Source: Lentzea jiangxiensis
GTDB lineage: Bacteria > Actinomycetota > Actinomycetes > Mycobacteriales > Pseudonocardiaceae
Reading direction: 5' to 3'
Length of the DNA stretch: 64,000 bases
Assembly: GCF_900104175.1 (NCBI RefSeq)
Contig: NZ_FNIX01000005.1
Span: 124,001 to 188,000, forward strand
Positions 17,185 to 24,488 of the stretch are shown piece after piece (position 1 is the first letter of the stretch; the number at the start of each line of letters is the position of its first letter). The notes under the pieces are model-generated. The model searched no databases. It worked only from the letters and a program-made list of their open reading frames with translations, and was not told the origin of the DNA. The position numbers and the translations under genes are program-made.

Positions 17185-17825
17185 CGAATCCGTTGCTGCT
17201 GATCGGAGCAGGAGGACTCGCCCGCGAGGTGCTCGCGGCGGTCCGCCTCCTCCCGGACGTCTGGAACCCGATCGGGGCTCTCGACGACTCCGCCGCCCTG
17301 CACGGCACCCTGGTCGACGGGGTGCCCGTGCTGGGCGGGCTCGACAGCCTCGATGACCACCCGGACGCGGCCGTCGTGGCGTGCATCGCCAACGCGCGGC
17401 GGCCGTTGTCCCGCTTGACCCTCGTGAAGAGGCTCGGGCTGCCGGACGAGCGGTGGGCGACCGTCGTGCACCCGGCGGCCGTCACCTCCGGCGCCACCAT
17501 CGGAGCCGGGACGGTGCTGCTCGCCGGTGTCGTGATCACGACACCGCTGGAGATCGGCCGGCACGTCGTGGCGATGCCCCACGTGCTGATCACCCACGAC
17601 GACGAGGTGTCGGACGGCGTCACGTTCGCCGGCCGCGCCTCGCTCGGCGGGGGAGTGTTCGTGGGGGAGTCCGCGTACCTGGGGCAGGGAGCCCTGGTGC
17701 GCGAGGGTGTGAAGATCGGCGCCGGTGCCGTCGTCGGCATGGGAGCCGTTGTCCTGCGGGACGTCCCGGCAGGCCAGACGTGGGCCGGGGTGCCGGCCCG
17801 CCCGTTGCGTGGGGAGAGCGCGTGA
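17181..17825 (+). CDS. NeuD/PglD-like sugar O/N-acyltransferase
   Basis: 214 aa from GTG 17181, overlapping the upstream stop. The N-terminal ~70 residues are the PglD-N Rossmann-like domain (LLLIGAGGLAREVLAAV). The C-terminal part is a left-handed beta helix with hexapeptide repeats: VTSGATIGAGTVLLAGVVI, EIGRHVVAMPHVLITHDDEV (His of the active site), VGMGAVVLRDVPAGQTWAGV with PARPL. It transfers acetyl from acetyl-CoA to an amino sugar nucleotide. Likely partner: the aminotransferase at 11119. Confidence 0.9.
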   Translation: MTNPLLLIGAGGLAREVLAAVRLLPDVWNPIGALDDSAALHGTLVDGVPVLGGLDSLDDHPDAAVVACIANARRPLSRLTLVKRLGLPDERWATVVHPAAVTSGATIGAGTVLLAGVVITTPLEIGRHVVAMPHVLITHDDEVSDGVTFAGRASLGGGVFVGESAYLGQGALVREGVKIGAGAVVGMGAVVLRDVPAGQTWAGVPARPLRGESA

Positions 17826-18904
17826 TCGAGATTCCGCTGGTGGACCTGCGTGCCCAGCACGAGCAGGTGGCCGACGAGGTGGCCGACGGCTGGGCAGAGG
17901 TGCTCAAGACGACAGCCTTCATCGGTGGCCCCCAGGTCGCCCGGTTCGAGTCGGAGTTCGCTGCCTACCAGGAAGTTCCGCACGCCATCGGCGTCGGCAA
18001 CGGCACCGACGCCATCGAGCTGGCGTTGCGCGCGCTGGGCGTCGGCCACGGCGACGAGGTCGTGCTGCCCGCCAACACCTTCATCGCCACGGCCGAGGCC
18101 GTCGCCCGCTGCGGCGCGACGCCCGTGCTCGTGGACTGCGTCGACGACACGCTGCTGATCGACGTCACCCAGGTGTCCTCCGCGGTCACCTCGCGCACCA
18201 AGGCGATCGTGCCGGTGCACCTCTACGGCCAGGCCGCCCCGGTCGAGCTGCTGCCGCACGGCCTGCCGGTCGTCGAGGACGCCGCCCAGGCCCAGGGCGC
18301 CCGCCGCAACGGCGTCGCCGTCGGTGGTCTCGGCGTCGCCGCCGCCACCTCCTTCTACCCCGGCAAGAATCTCGGCGCGTACGGCGACGGAGGCGCGGTG
18401 CTGACGACGTCCGACGCGGTCGCCGAGTCGGTGAAGCTGTTGCGCGAGCACGGTTCGCCCCGCAAGTACGAGCACCCGGTGCTCGGCTTCAACAGCCGCC
18501 TCGACACGCTCCAGGCCGTGGTGCTGTCCGCGAAGCTGCGCCGCCTCGAGGGCTGGAACCAGGCCCGCCGCGCCGCCGCGCAGCGCTACACCGAGATGCT
18601 CGCCGATGTTGATGGCGTGCGGACGCCTGTGGTGCTCGACGGCAATTTGCCCGTGTGGCACCTCTACGTCGTGCGCGTCGCCGAGCGCGACCGCGTGCTC
18701 TCCGCACTGCACGCGGCCGGTGTCGGCGCGGGAATCCACTACCCGACACCGCTGCACAGGACCGGCGCCTTCGCCGAGTTGGCAGGCTCGTTCCCGGTGG
18801 CGGAGACCTCGGCTGCGGAGATCCTGTCGCTGCCGCTGTTCCCGGAGATCACCGAGGCGCAGCAGACCCGCGTGGTCGAGGCGCTCGCGGAGGCGCTGCG
18901 ATGA
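17822..18904 (+). CDS. DegT/DnrJ/EryC1-family sugar aminotransferase (WlbC-like)
   Basis: 360 aa, GTG start overlapping the upstream stop. IPLVDLRAQHEQV at the N-terminus and IVPVHLYGQAAPVE are typical of the WlbC/QdtB/FdtB group that aminates C3 of a 3-keto sugar nucleotide. VGNGTDAIELALRA, EDAAQAQGA and SFYPGKNLGAYGDGG (PLP Lys) are present. With the dehydrogenase at 8958 and the acetyltransferase at 18901 it gives the three steps from a UDP-HexNAc(A) to a 2,3-diacetamido sugar. The UDP-sugar dehydrogenase at 40308 could provide a uronic acid form. Confidence 0.93.
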   Translation: MIEIPLVDLRAQHEQVADEVADGWAEVLKTTAFIGGPQVARFESEFAAYQEVPHAIGVGNGTDAIELALRALGVGHGDEVVLPANTFIATAEAVARCGATPVLVDCVDDTLLIDVTQVSSAVTSRTKAIVPVHLYGQAAPVELLPHGLPVVEDAAQAQGARRNGVAVGGLGVAAATSFYPGKNLGAYGDGGAVLTTSDAVAESVKLLREHGSPRKYEHPVLGFNSRLDTLQAVVLSAKLRRLEGWNQARRAAAQRYTEMLADVDGVRTPVVLDGNLPVWHLYVVRVAERDRVLSALHAAGVGAGIHYPTPLHRTGAFAELAGSFPVAETSAAEILSLPLFPEITEAQQTRVVEALAEALR

Positions 18905-19461
18905 CCGGGGTCCGCGTCCACCCCCACGGCCTGTGCGAGTCCGACGACGTGGGCGACGGCACGCGCGTCTGGGCGTTCGCGCACGTGCTGCCCGGCGCCC
19001 GCATCGGCCGCGACTGCAACATCTGCGACGGCGCGTTCGTCGAGTCGCGCGCGGTGCTCGGCGACAACGTGACGGTCAAGAACGGGACTCTGGTCTTCGA
19101 CGGCGTCACGTGCGAGGACGACGTGTTCCTCGGCCCGAACGTGCTCTTCACCAACGACCTCCGCCCCCGCGCGCACGTGAAGAAGACCGGTGACGCACTG
19201 GAGACGACTCTCGTGCGCCGAGGGGCGACTCTCGGTGCTGGTGCTGTGGTGGTGTGCGGCACGGAGATCGGTGAGCACGCGTTCGCCGCCGCCGGTGCGG
19301 TCGTCACGAAGTCGGTGCCCGCGCACGCGTTCGTGGCGGGCAACCCGGCGGTCGTGAAGGGCTGGGTCTGCGCGTGCGGCCTGCGGCTCTCAGCGGACCT
19401 GTCGTGCCCGGAGTGCGGCATCCGGCACGAGCAGACGCCGGACGGCTTGAAAGCCGTCTGA
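18901..19461 (+). CDS. LbH N-acetyltransferase (WlbB/WbpD-like) with C-terminal zinc ribbon
   Basis: 186 aa, ATG overlapping the upstream stop. Hexapeptide repeats run from residue ~15 to ~145 (IGRDCNICDGAFVESRAVLG, DDVFLGPNVLFTND, LGAGAVVVCGTEIG, VAGNPAVVKGWV). The family acetylates the 3-amino group of UDP-GlcNAc3NA. After the helix there is a C-terminal CACG ... CPECG four-cysteine zinc ribbon, as in several WbpD relatives. It is the last gene of the first EPS run; an island of unrelated genes follows. Confidence 0.9.
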   Translation: MTGVRVHPHGLCESDDVGDGTRVWAFAHVLPGARIGRDCNICDGAFVESRAVLGDNVTVKNGTLVFDGVTCEDDVFLGPNVLFTNDLRPRAHVKKTGDALETTLVRRGATLGAGAVVVCGTEIGEHAFAAAGAVVTKSVPAHAFVAGNPAVVKGWVCACGLRLSADLSCPECGIRHEQTPDGLKAV

Positions 19462-19507
19462 GAGGCGCTGAGCCGGTCGGCCGGTGTCCTCGACGGGCAC
19501 CGGCCGG

Positions 19508-19513
19508 TACAGT
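19508..19513 (+). promoter_or_regulatory. -10 element of a probable leaderless promoter
   Basis: TACAGT (TANNNT) lies 6 nt before the ATG at 19520, which would put the transcript start at or next to that codon. There is no Shine-Dalgarno before 19520. Confidence 0.45.
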
Positions 19514-19519
19514 GGCGGC

Positions 19520-19555
19520 ATGATCGAGCGAATCGAGTTCCACCCCGCCCGGTGA
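19520..19555 (+). CDS. 11-codon upstream ORF / leader peptide ahead of the 542-aa protein
   Basis: ATG 19520 encodes MIERIEFHPAR and stops at TGA 19553-19555, which overlaps the GTG at 19552 of the next ORF (GTGA). This would couple translation of the large ORF to a leaderless start. The alternative is a one-base frameshift that split a single gene. Sequence alone cannot decide. Confidence 0.35.
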   Translation: MIERIEFHPAR

Positions 19556-21180
19556 GGCGCGAATGGCCGGACCTCCTCGAGAAGGGGGCCGAAGAACGCC
19601 GGCAGGCGTTGACCGCATTCCTGCGGGAAGTCACCACCGGCACGGCGACCTCAGCCGACATCCTGCACGACAGGTGCACGGAAATCGCGTTCTACGACTA
19701 CGACGTGCGAGCCGTGCTGCGCGAACTGGCCCCAGAACCCTCGCCGCGCCTGGTGAACGCCGCCAGGCAGCTGCTCACGAGCGAGAACCGGCGCGCGGTC
19801 CTCATCGGACTCGCGCTCCTGACCGGTCAGGCCCGCGAGAGCGACATCCCGCTCCTCAGAACCGTCGGACAGCACGAGTTCGCGGCGCCCCAGGCCGTTC
19901 GAGCGCTGCTGGCGATCCCCGGCGCGCAGACCGACGCCATCTGGATCGCCGACCGGGTGCCGGGCGTCCGCGGCGAGGTGGGCGGAGCCCTGAGCGGGCA
20001 CCCGGACCCGGACGTCTGCCGCTGGGCCTGCCGGAACTCGTCGGGGTACATGAGACACGTGCGTGAAAGGGCGGGCAAACACGACTTGCGCGTGCAGTTG
20101 CTCGACCGAGCGCACGTGGACGACGAGTCGTGGGACCGCATGGGCAAACGCTTGTACGACATGTGCCACAACGACCTGTCGTCCGAGTTCGGCTACTACC
20201 AGCACGACACGACGGCGTTGAGGCGGTGGGTGGCGCTCGCCTCGACCCGACCGGCCACAGTGGACCGCGCCGTGCTGCTCTGCTCCCTGGCGGAGGAGCT
20301 GGTGTCCGGACACGCGGCCGTGGTGGTGCGCGACCTGCGCGACGGTCTCCTGGGCGAGATCAGGAGGGTGCTGTCGCGCTGGAGCAGCGTGCTGGAGGAC
20401 CAGGCGGCGGACGACGGCCGTGCGGCGTGGGTGCTTCGCGAGAGTCCAGGCCTGCGCGTGCCGTCGAAGCGGTTCGCGGTGCGGATCGCGACGCGCGCGC
20501 CGGAACCCACCGGTGGAGTGGAAGCCAGGATCCTCCTCGACCGCGAGCCGATCTGCGCGGCGTTGTTCGGGGGAGGCTTCTCCGGGTGGCCGGAGTGGGT
20601 CGTCGACGGCGGCCGCCTACTGGCCACCGACGAGCCGCGGGAGGTGCTCCTCGACGATCACGACGGCACCGACCTGTACGTCACGATCGTGCGAGAGGGC
20701 GCGGAGGTCGTGTGGAAGGACTGGCGGTGGACCAGGCACAGCGACCGGCTGCCGGGCGAGTTCCGCTTCGACGCCGAGGAGTACGACCGGGAGGTGGCGC
20801 TGGCGGAGGCGGACCGCTCCTGGGAGTGGCCCGCCCGCACGGTGGCCCGGCTGGTCGAGCAACGGCTGAGGGCTGATCCCTCGATCCTCGGCCGCTGGGA
20901 CTGCGGACCTGGCCACTGCCACAGCTCGCGGGACGTCCACGACGCCGCCGTCCTGGACTTCCGGTACCCGGCCGGCGCGTCGTGGGACGAACCGGCGGTG
21001 ACGTTCCGGCACGGCATCGACGTCGCCGGCCGCGATCCGGTCGAGGTGGCGGACGACGTCATCGCGATGTTGTGCGCCTCCGACCCGAAGAAGACGGTGG
21101 GCATGGTCGGCGTCGACAGCGCGGCCACGGCCGAGCGGCTGGGGCTGCTGCACCGCCGCTCGACCGTCACCTACCGCTGA
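19552..21180 (+). CDS. uncharacterised 542-aa protein, N-terminal helical-repeat-like
   Basis: I do not recognise the family. The first ~260 residues are helical and repeat-like (RQALTAFLREV, VLRELAPEPSPRLVNAARQLL, AAPQAVRALLAI), consistent with HEAT-type repeats. The C-terminal half is beta-rich with many Trp and acidic residues, including WEWPARTVARLVEQRL and CGPGHCHSSRDVHDAAVLDF, a Cys/His cluster that might bind metal. It has no signal peptide and no membrane helix. GTG 19552 overlaps the stop of an 11-codon ORF. It is not obviously related to EPS and begins the non-EPS island. Two in-frame TGA codons end it through a 15-bp tandem duplication. Confidence 0.75.
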   Translation: MRREWPDLLEKGAEERRQALTAFLREVTTGTATSADILHDRCTEIAFYDYDVRAVLRELAPEPSPRLVNAARQLLTSENRRAVLIGLALLTGQARESDIPLLRTVGQHEFAAPQAVRALLAIPGAQTDAIWIADRVPGVRGEVGGALSGHPDPDVCRWACRNSSGYMRHVRERAGKHDLRVQLLDRAHVDDESWDRMGKRLYDMCHNDLSSEFGYYQHDTTALRRWVALASTRPATVDRAVLLCSLAEELVSGHAAVVVRDLRDGLLGEIRRVLSRWSSVLEDQAADDGRAAWVLRESPGLRVPSKRFAVRIATRAPEPTGGVEARILLDREPICAALFGGGFSGWPEWVVDGGRLLATDEPREVLLDDHDGTDLYVTIVREGAEVVWKDWRWTRHSDRLPGEFRFDAEEYDREVALAEADRSWEWPARTVARLVEQRLRADPSILGRWDCGPGHCHSSRDVHDAAVLDFRYPAGASWDEPAVTFRHGIDVAGRDPVEVADDVIAMLCASDPKKTVGMVGVDSAATAERLGLLHRRSTVTYR

Positions 21181-21207
21181 CCCGGGTACTGCTGACCCGG
21201 GCACTGC
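21178..21207 (+). repeat. 15-bp tandem duplication over the stop codon
   Basis: TGACCCGGGYACTGC occurs twice (21178-21192 and 21193-21207, one base different), giving two in-frame TGA codons. It fills almost all of the 31-bp gap to the convergent gene. Confidence 0.7.
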
Positions 21208-21211
21208 TGCC

Positions 21212-21949
21212 TCAGGCCGGCACCCAGGCCCCGAGCTGGTCGAGCACGTGCACGGCGCCGTCCAACTTCAACGGCTCCAACGAACCCCGCCCGTAGAACA
21301 CCATCAGGAAGTCGTGGGCCGATCCCTCGGCCGAGGCGTCGGCCGCGCCGTCCCCGGGCTCGACGACGCGGGCGCCGTCCGCGGACATCGAGATCCGCCA
21401 CAACCCGCCTTCGGTGACGTGGTAGTCGACGATGGCGGGTTCGTGCGGCCACGGGCTGGAAGTCGAGAAGCAGGTCATCAGGAACTCGTCCACGCCGTCA
21501 ACCGCGATCTCCGCCGGGATGGGTTCAGGCGCACCTGCCGCGAGTTGTGCGTCGTAGGTGTGGGCGGCGATCTCGTGGAGCTGGCGACGGGCCGCGGTGG
21601 CGACGGTCGGGGGCGACTGCGAGTCGCCCCACCAGTTCCAGCACCCCTGGTCCGGGCCGGCCGCTTCGAGTGCCGCGATCAGCAGCCGGGTGGACTCGGC
21701 CATCCACTCCGCCAGGCCCTCTCGCGGGGCCTGCGCGGGCGTGCGGGCCGGGGGAGTGTCGGACGGTCCCGCGGCCACGATCTCCGCCCACTTGCGGCGG
21801 CCGTCGCCCAGGTGCTGCACGAGGTCGAAGACCGTCCAGCCCGGGCAGGTGGGCACCGGTGCGTCGAGGTCGCCCACCGCCGCGATGAACGCGGTGGTCC
21901 GCTCGTCGATCAGGCGCAGCAGGTCCGGGAAGCTGAGAGGGGTGTGCAC
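21212..21949 (-). CDS. mycothiol-dependent maleylpyruvate isomerase (MDMPI)-family protein
   Basis: 245 aa. The N-terminal DinB-like four-helix bundle (FPDLLRLIDERTTAFIAAV, then VPTCPGWTVFDLVQHLGDGRRKWAEIV) carries the family CPGW motif and metal-binding His positions (QHLG; RRQLHEIAAHTYDAQLA). The C-terminal ~90 residues form the MDMPI C-terminal domain (GLWRISMSADGARVVEPGDG ... SAHDFLMVFYGRG). Family members use mycothiol or bind Zn/Ni; the substrate is unknown. Presence of mycothiol enzymes fits an actinobacterial host. Confidence 0.85.
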   Translation of the reverse strand: MHTPLSFPDLLRLIDERTTAFIAAVGDLDAPVPTCPGWTVFDLVQHLGDGRRKWAEIVAAGPSDTPPARTPAQAPREGLAEWMAESTRLLIAALEAAGPDQGCWNWWGDSQSPPTVATAARRQLHEIAAHTYDAQLAAGAPEPIPAEIAVDGVDEFLMTCFSTSSPWPHEPAIVDYHVTEGGLWRISMSADGARVVEPGDGAADASAEGSAHDFLMVFYGRGSLEPLKLDGAVHVLDQLGAWVPA

Positions 21950-21983
21950 GGGCGCTGTCTACCATCGTGGCTCCATTCCGGAA

Positions 21984-22034
21984 CAGTGATTATCGGTCGG
22001 CAGTGATCATCGGTGGGCAGCAGTCATCGGCGGG
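21984..22034. repeat. three imperfect 17-bp tandem repeats
   Basis: Units at 21984-22000, 22001-22017 and 22018-22034 follow CAG(T/C)(G/A)(A/G)T(T/C)ATCGG(T/C)(C/G)GG. They lie between the MDMPI start and the HNH stop and may be an operator array for the MDMPI gene or simply slippage. Confidence 0.6.
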
Positions 22035-22047
22035 TGGCGCCGGATGG

Positions 22048-23229
22048 TCAGGCGACGACGTTGACGCGGTTCCGGCGTGGTCTTCGGTCGGGGTCGACGA
22101 AAACCGGTGGACGGAAGACCGGTCTGCCCCCGGCCATCTCGGGTTCCCAGTCCGAGTGGTGGACCAGGTCGTGGTGCCGGCGGCAGAGCAGGGTGAGGTT
22201 GTCCAGGTTGGTCTCACCGCCGTTGGCCCAGTGCCGGACGTGGTGGGCCTCGCAGTGGCTGGGCGGGCGGGTACAGCCCGGGAAGGTGCAGCCCCTGTCC
22301 CTCGCGACGAGAACGCGGCGCAGCCCCGCGTTGATGGTCCTGGTCCTGCGACCCACGTCGTGGACCTGGGAGCGGGTTCCCAGCACCATCGGGATGACGG
22401 CGCAGTCACAAGCGATCTTGCGGACCTGGTCCATCGGGATCCGCTCGCCGTTGTCGAGCCGGGCGGCGCCGACGCCCGTGCGCAGCTTCTCGTAGTCGAG
22501 CGTGACGGTGAGCTGCACGCGCTCGCCGCCACGGATGTGGTGGCGACTCGCGCGCAGGGCCAAGCCGACGACTTCGCAGAACGCGTCGCCTTCTCGTTCC
22601 GGCGCGTGGCGGAGGTCGGAGGGTTCCGGCTTCGCGAGCGGATCGATCAGCGCGTCGAGCTTGGCGCCGGTCTCGGCGTCGACGTCGGCGAAGAGGTGGT
22701 ACCGGCCGCTCTTCCACTGACGCCGCACCACGTTCCGCGGGCGCACGGGCTCGGGGCCGGCCGGTGCCGGACCGTCCTGGTCCAGGCGGTAGGCGAGTTC
22801 CTTGCAGAACGCCTTGGCCGAGCGGGGTTCGTGGTGCTGGGCGTACTGGACCAGGTGGACCTCGGCCACGGCGGGCAGTTCCGCCATCGCTTCGGCCACG
22901 ACCTCGACGTGCTCCTCGGACAGCGTGCCCGCCGCCATCGCCGCGGCCGTCAGCGGCAGCACGGGATCCACCGTCGCCCCGCTCGGGGTCACGGTGGGGC
23001 ACAGAGCCCTGGCCTGGGCGAGTTTGCGGCGCGAGACCTTCGGGTCCCAGTGCAGAACATGCTTGAAGACCTCGACGAGATCCTTGTACCCCAACGTTTC
23101 GGCGGCTCCCTGCTGATCGAGCACACCGACGACCTCCACCACCTGGAACTGGAGCCGCTGCAGCGCGCGGACCCTCCGCTTGAGCTCCTCCAGGAGCTCG
23201 AGCGGGGAGGCGAGGCCGAGTGCTGTCAT
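22048..23229 (-). CDS. DUF222 / 13E12-family HNH endonuclease
   Basis: 393 aa from ATG 23229. The N-terminal ~230 residues are the DUF222 domain (LQRLQFQVVEVVGVLDQQGA, ETLGYKDLVEVFKHVLHWD, KSGRYHLFADVDAETGAKLD). The C-terminal HNH nuclease motif is CTFPGCTRPPSHCEAHHV ... NLDNLTLLCRRHHDLVHH with two Cys pairs and the catalytic His. This is the 13E12 repeat-type family, present in several copies in many actinobacteria and partly SOS-induced in mycobacteria. A LexA-type box lies 16 bp upstream of the start, matching that behaviour. The role may be mobile-element-linked DNA cleavage. Confidence 0.93.
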   Translation of the reverse strand: MTALGLASPLELLEELKRRVRALQRLQFQVVEVVGVLDQQGAAETLGYKDLVEVFKHVLHWDPKVSRRKLAQARALCPTVTPSGATVDPVLPLTAAAMAAGTLSEEHVEVVAEAMAELPAVAEVHLVQYAQHHEPRSAKAFCKELAYRLDQDGPAPAGPEPVRPRNVVRRQWKSGRYHLFADVDAETGAKLDALIDPLAKPEPSDLRHAPEREGDAFCEVVGLALRASRHHIRGGERVQLTVTLDYEKLRTGVGAARLDNGERIPMDQVRKIACDCAVIPMVLGTRSQVHDVGRRTRTINAGLRRVLVARDRGCTFPGCTRPPSHCEAHHVRHWANGGETNLDNLTLLCRRHHDLVHHSDWEPEMAGGRPVFRPPVFVDPDRRPRRNRVNVVA

Positions 23230-23245
23230 GCGTTCATCGTGGCAT

Positions 23246-23257
23246 GAACACGTGTTC
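23246..23257 (-). promoter_or_regulatory. putative LexA (SOS) box upstream of the HNH gene
   Basis: GAACACGTGTTC, a perfect palindrome followed by GA, matches GAAC-N4-GTTC. It is 16 bp upstream of ATG 23229, almost the same distance as the box before ku. Confidence 0.65.
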
Positions 23258-23405
23258 GAAAACCATTCCACGATGGGGTGAAGGTGCAGGTCAGACCTAT
23301 GGCGCCGTATGTATCGCCTCTCTCTCGCGGAGGCTGGAGCCATCGACTGTTTTCACCCGAACGAGCCGTTCATTGGAGCAATTTCACCGCATATGGTCCA
23401 AGAGC

Positions 23406-24254
23406 ATGACCGCGATCACTTCCACCGCCTACAGCAGGGATCTGGGCGATGAATTGCGCAGGCTGCGCGAGAACTGCACCAGTTTCGGGGGCCGCGCGAT
23501 GGCCGCCCAGCTGGGGTGGGACCCCAGCAAGGTCTCGAACATCGAGACGGGCAAAGCCCGCGCGTCCGAGATCGACCTGGCCCAGTACCTCGCGACGTGC
23601 GGCAAGGACCTCGACTACCTGCAGGACTTCGCCAACCGGTACCGGCACGCGTTCGACCTGTACTTCGCGCAGGTGCCGGACAACCTGCGCACCCTGGCGA
23701 TGGTCGAGGCGATGGCCACGAAAATCTTCGCTTACGAGATCCTGTCGATACCCGGCCTGCTGCAAACGGAGGCCTATGCGCGAGCGCTGTTCGTCGAGAC
23801 CGGCAATGTGCCCGAGGACGTGGAGAAGGGCGTCAAGCTCCGCATGGAGCGCCAATGCATCTGGCAGCGGCCTTACCGCCCGAGCTGTGAGTTCTTCGTG
23901 CACGAACTGGCCCTGCGGATGCGGATCGGGGACGCGAAGGTCATGGAGGACCAATACCTGCGGCTCCTGTTCAACGCTCACATCCTCCGCGTGGTGCCGG
24001 TGAACGTCGTCGGTCTCGCGTTCAAGTCGCCACTCACCCTGTTCGAGTTCGGCAAGGCGTCGCCTCTGGCGTACACGGAGTCCGACCTGGCCAAGGTGTT
24101 CGCGCAGGACAGCTCGGCCGTGGTGGTGAGCAGGAAGCTCTTCGAACGGCTCGATGCGGTCGCGTTGGATGAGGAACAATCTCGGAGCAAGCTGGCGGAG
24201 TACGTCAGCGGACTGCGAGAGGACCTTCATGACCAGCGAACGGAACTGGCGTAA
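23406..24254 (+). CDS. XRE-family regulator with DUF5753 domain
   Basis: 282 aa from ATG 23406. A helix-turn-helix at residues ~10-75 (LGDELRRLRENCTSFGGRAM, LGWDPSKVSNIETGKARASE), then the DUF5753 domain typical of actinomycete XRE regulators (EILSIPGLLQTEAYARALF, LRMERQ, FFVHELALRMRIG, VVPVNVVGLAFKSPLTLFEF). Such proteins pair with an adjacent DUF397 protein, as here, in the BldB/WhiJ-like regulatory sets of actinomycetes. The DUF397 gene overlaps its 3' end by 26 bp. Confidence 0.92.
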   Translation: MTAITSTAYSRDLGDELRRLRENCTSFGGRAMAAQLGWDPSKVSNIETGKARASEIDLAQYLATCGKDLDYLQDFANRYRHAFDLYFAQVPDNLRTLAMVEAMATKIFAYEILSIPGLLQTEAYARALFVETGNVPEDVEKGVKLRMERQCIWQRPYRPSCEFFVHELALRMRIGDAKVMEDQYLRLLFNAHILRVVPVNVVGLAFKSPLTLFEFGKASPLAYTESDLAKVFAQDSSAVVVSRKLFERLDAVALDEEQSRSKLAEYVSGLREDLHDQRTELA

Positions 24255-24405
24255 GAGCTCTTACAGCGGCGGCTCGATCGACAGCAACTGCGTCGAGGTA
24301 TCCCTGAACCGCGAAACCCTGGTGCGGGACTCGAAGAACGCGAGCGGTGACGTCCTCGCGTTCTCCGCCACCGCCTGGCGCAGCCTGCTCAGCTGGCTGG
24401 ACTGA
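24229..24405 (+). CDS. DUF397 protein
   Basis: 58 aa from ATG 24229, with GAGAGGACC as ribosome-binding site. It has the DUF397 layout: RNWRKSSYSGGSIDSNCVEV, then VRDSKNASGDVLAFSATAWRS and the C-terminus LLSWLD. Partner of the XRE regulator. The last ~20 bases of this gene and the following terminator occur again at 25810-25844, beyond the toxin cassette. Confidence 0.92.
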   Translation: MTSERNWRKSSYSGGSIDSNCVEVSLNRETLVRDSKNASGDVLAFSATAWRSLLSWLD

Positions 24406-24418
24406 TCTCGGCCGCCTT
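24384..24418 (+). repeat. 35-bp direct repeat, copy A (DUF397 3' end plus terminator arm)
   Basis: Identical to 25810-25844 except one base (T/C after the stop codon). It covers the codons for the LLSWLD end, the TGA and the first arm of the terminator. Confidence 0.9.
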
Positions 24419-24431
24419 GCGTTCGGCGGCC
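24410..24431 (+). terminator. terminator hairpin after the DUF397 gene
   Basis: GGCCGCC (24410-24416) pairs with GGCGGCC (24425-24431) around an 8-nt loop, 4 bp after the stop. The same stem is repeated at 25836-25857. Confidence 0.65.
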
Positions 24432-24488
24432 TCCGTCCGGCCATCCGCTGGACATCGGGCAGCGGAGGCCCCGATTCGTGGGTGACGG

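Noticed and set aside
21984-22034. possible CRISPR array
   Set aside because: The three repeats are adjacent, imperfect and without spacers; no cas genes are near.
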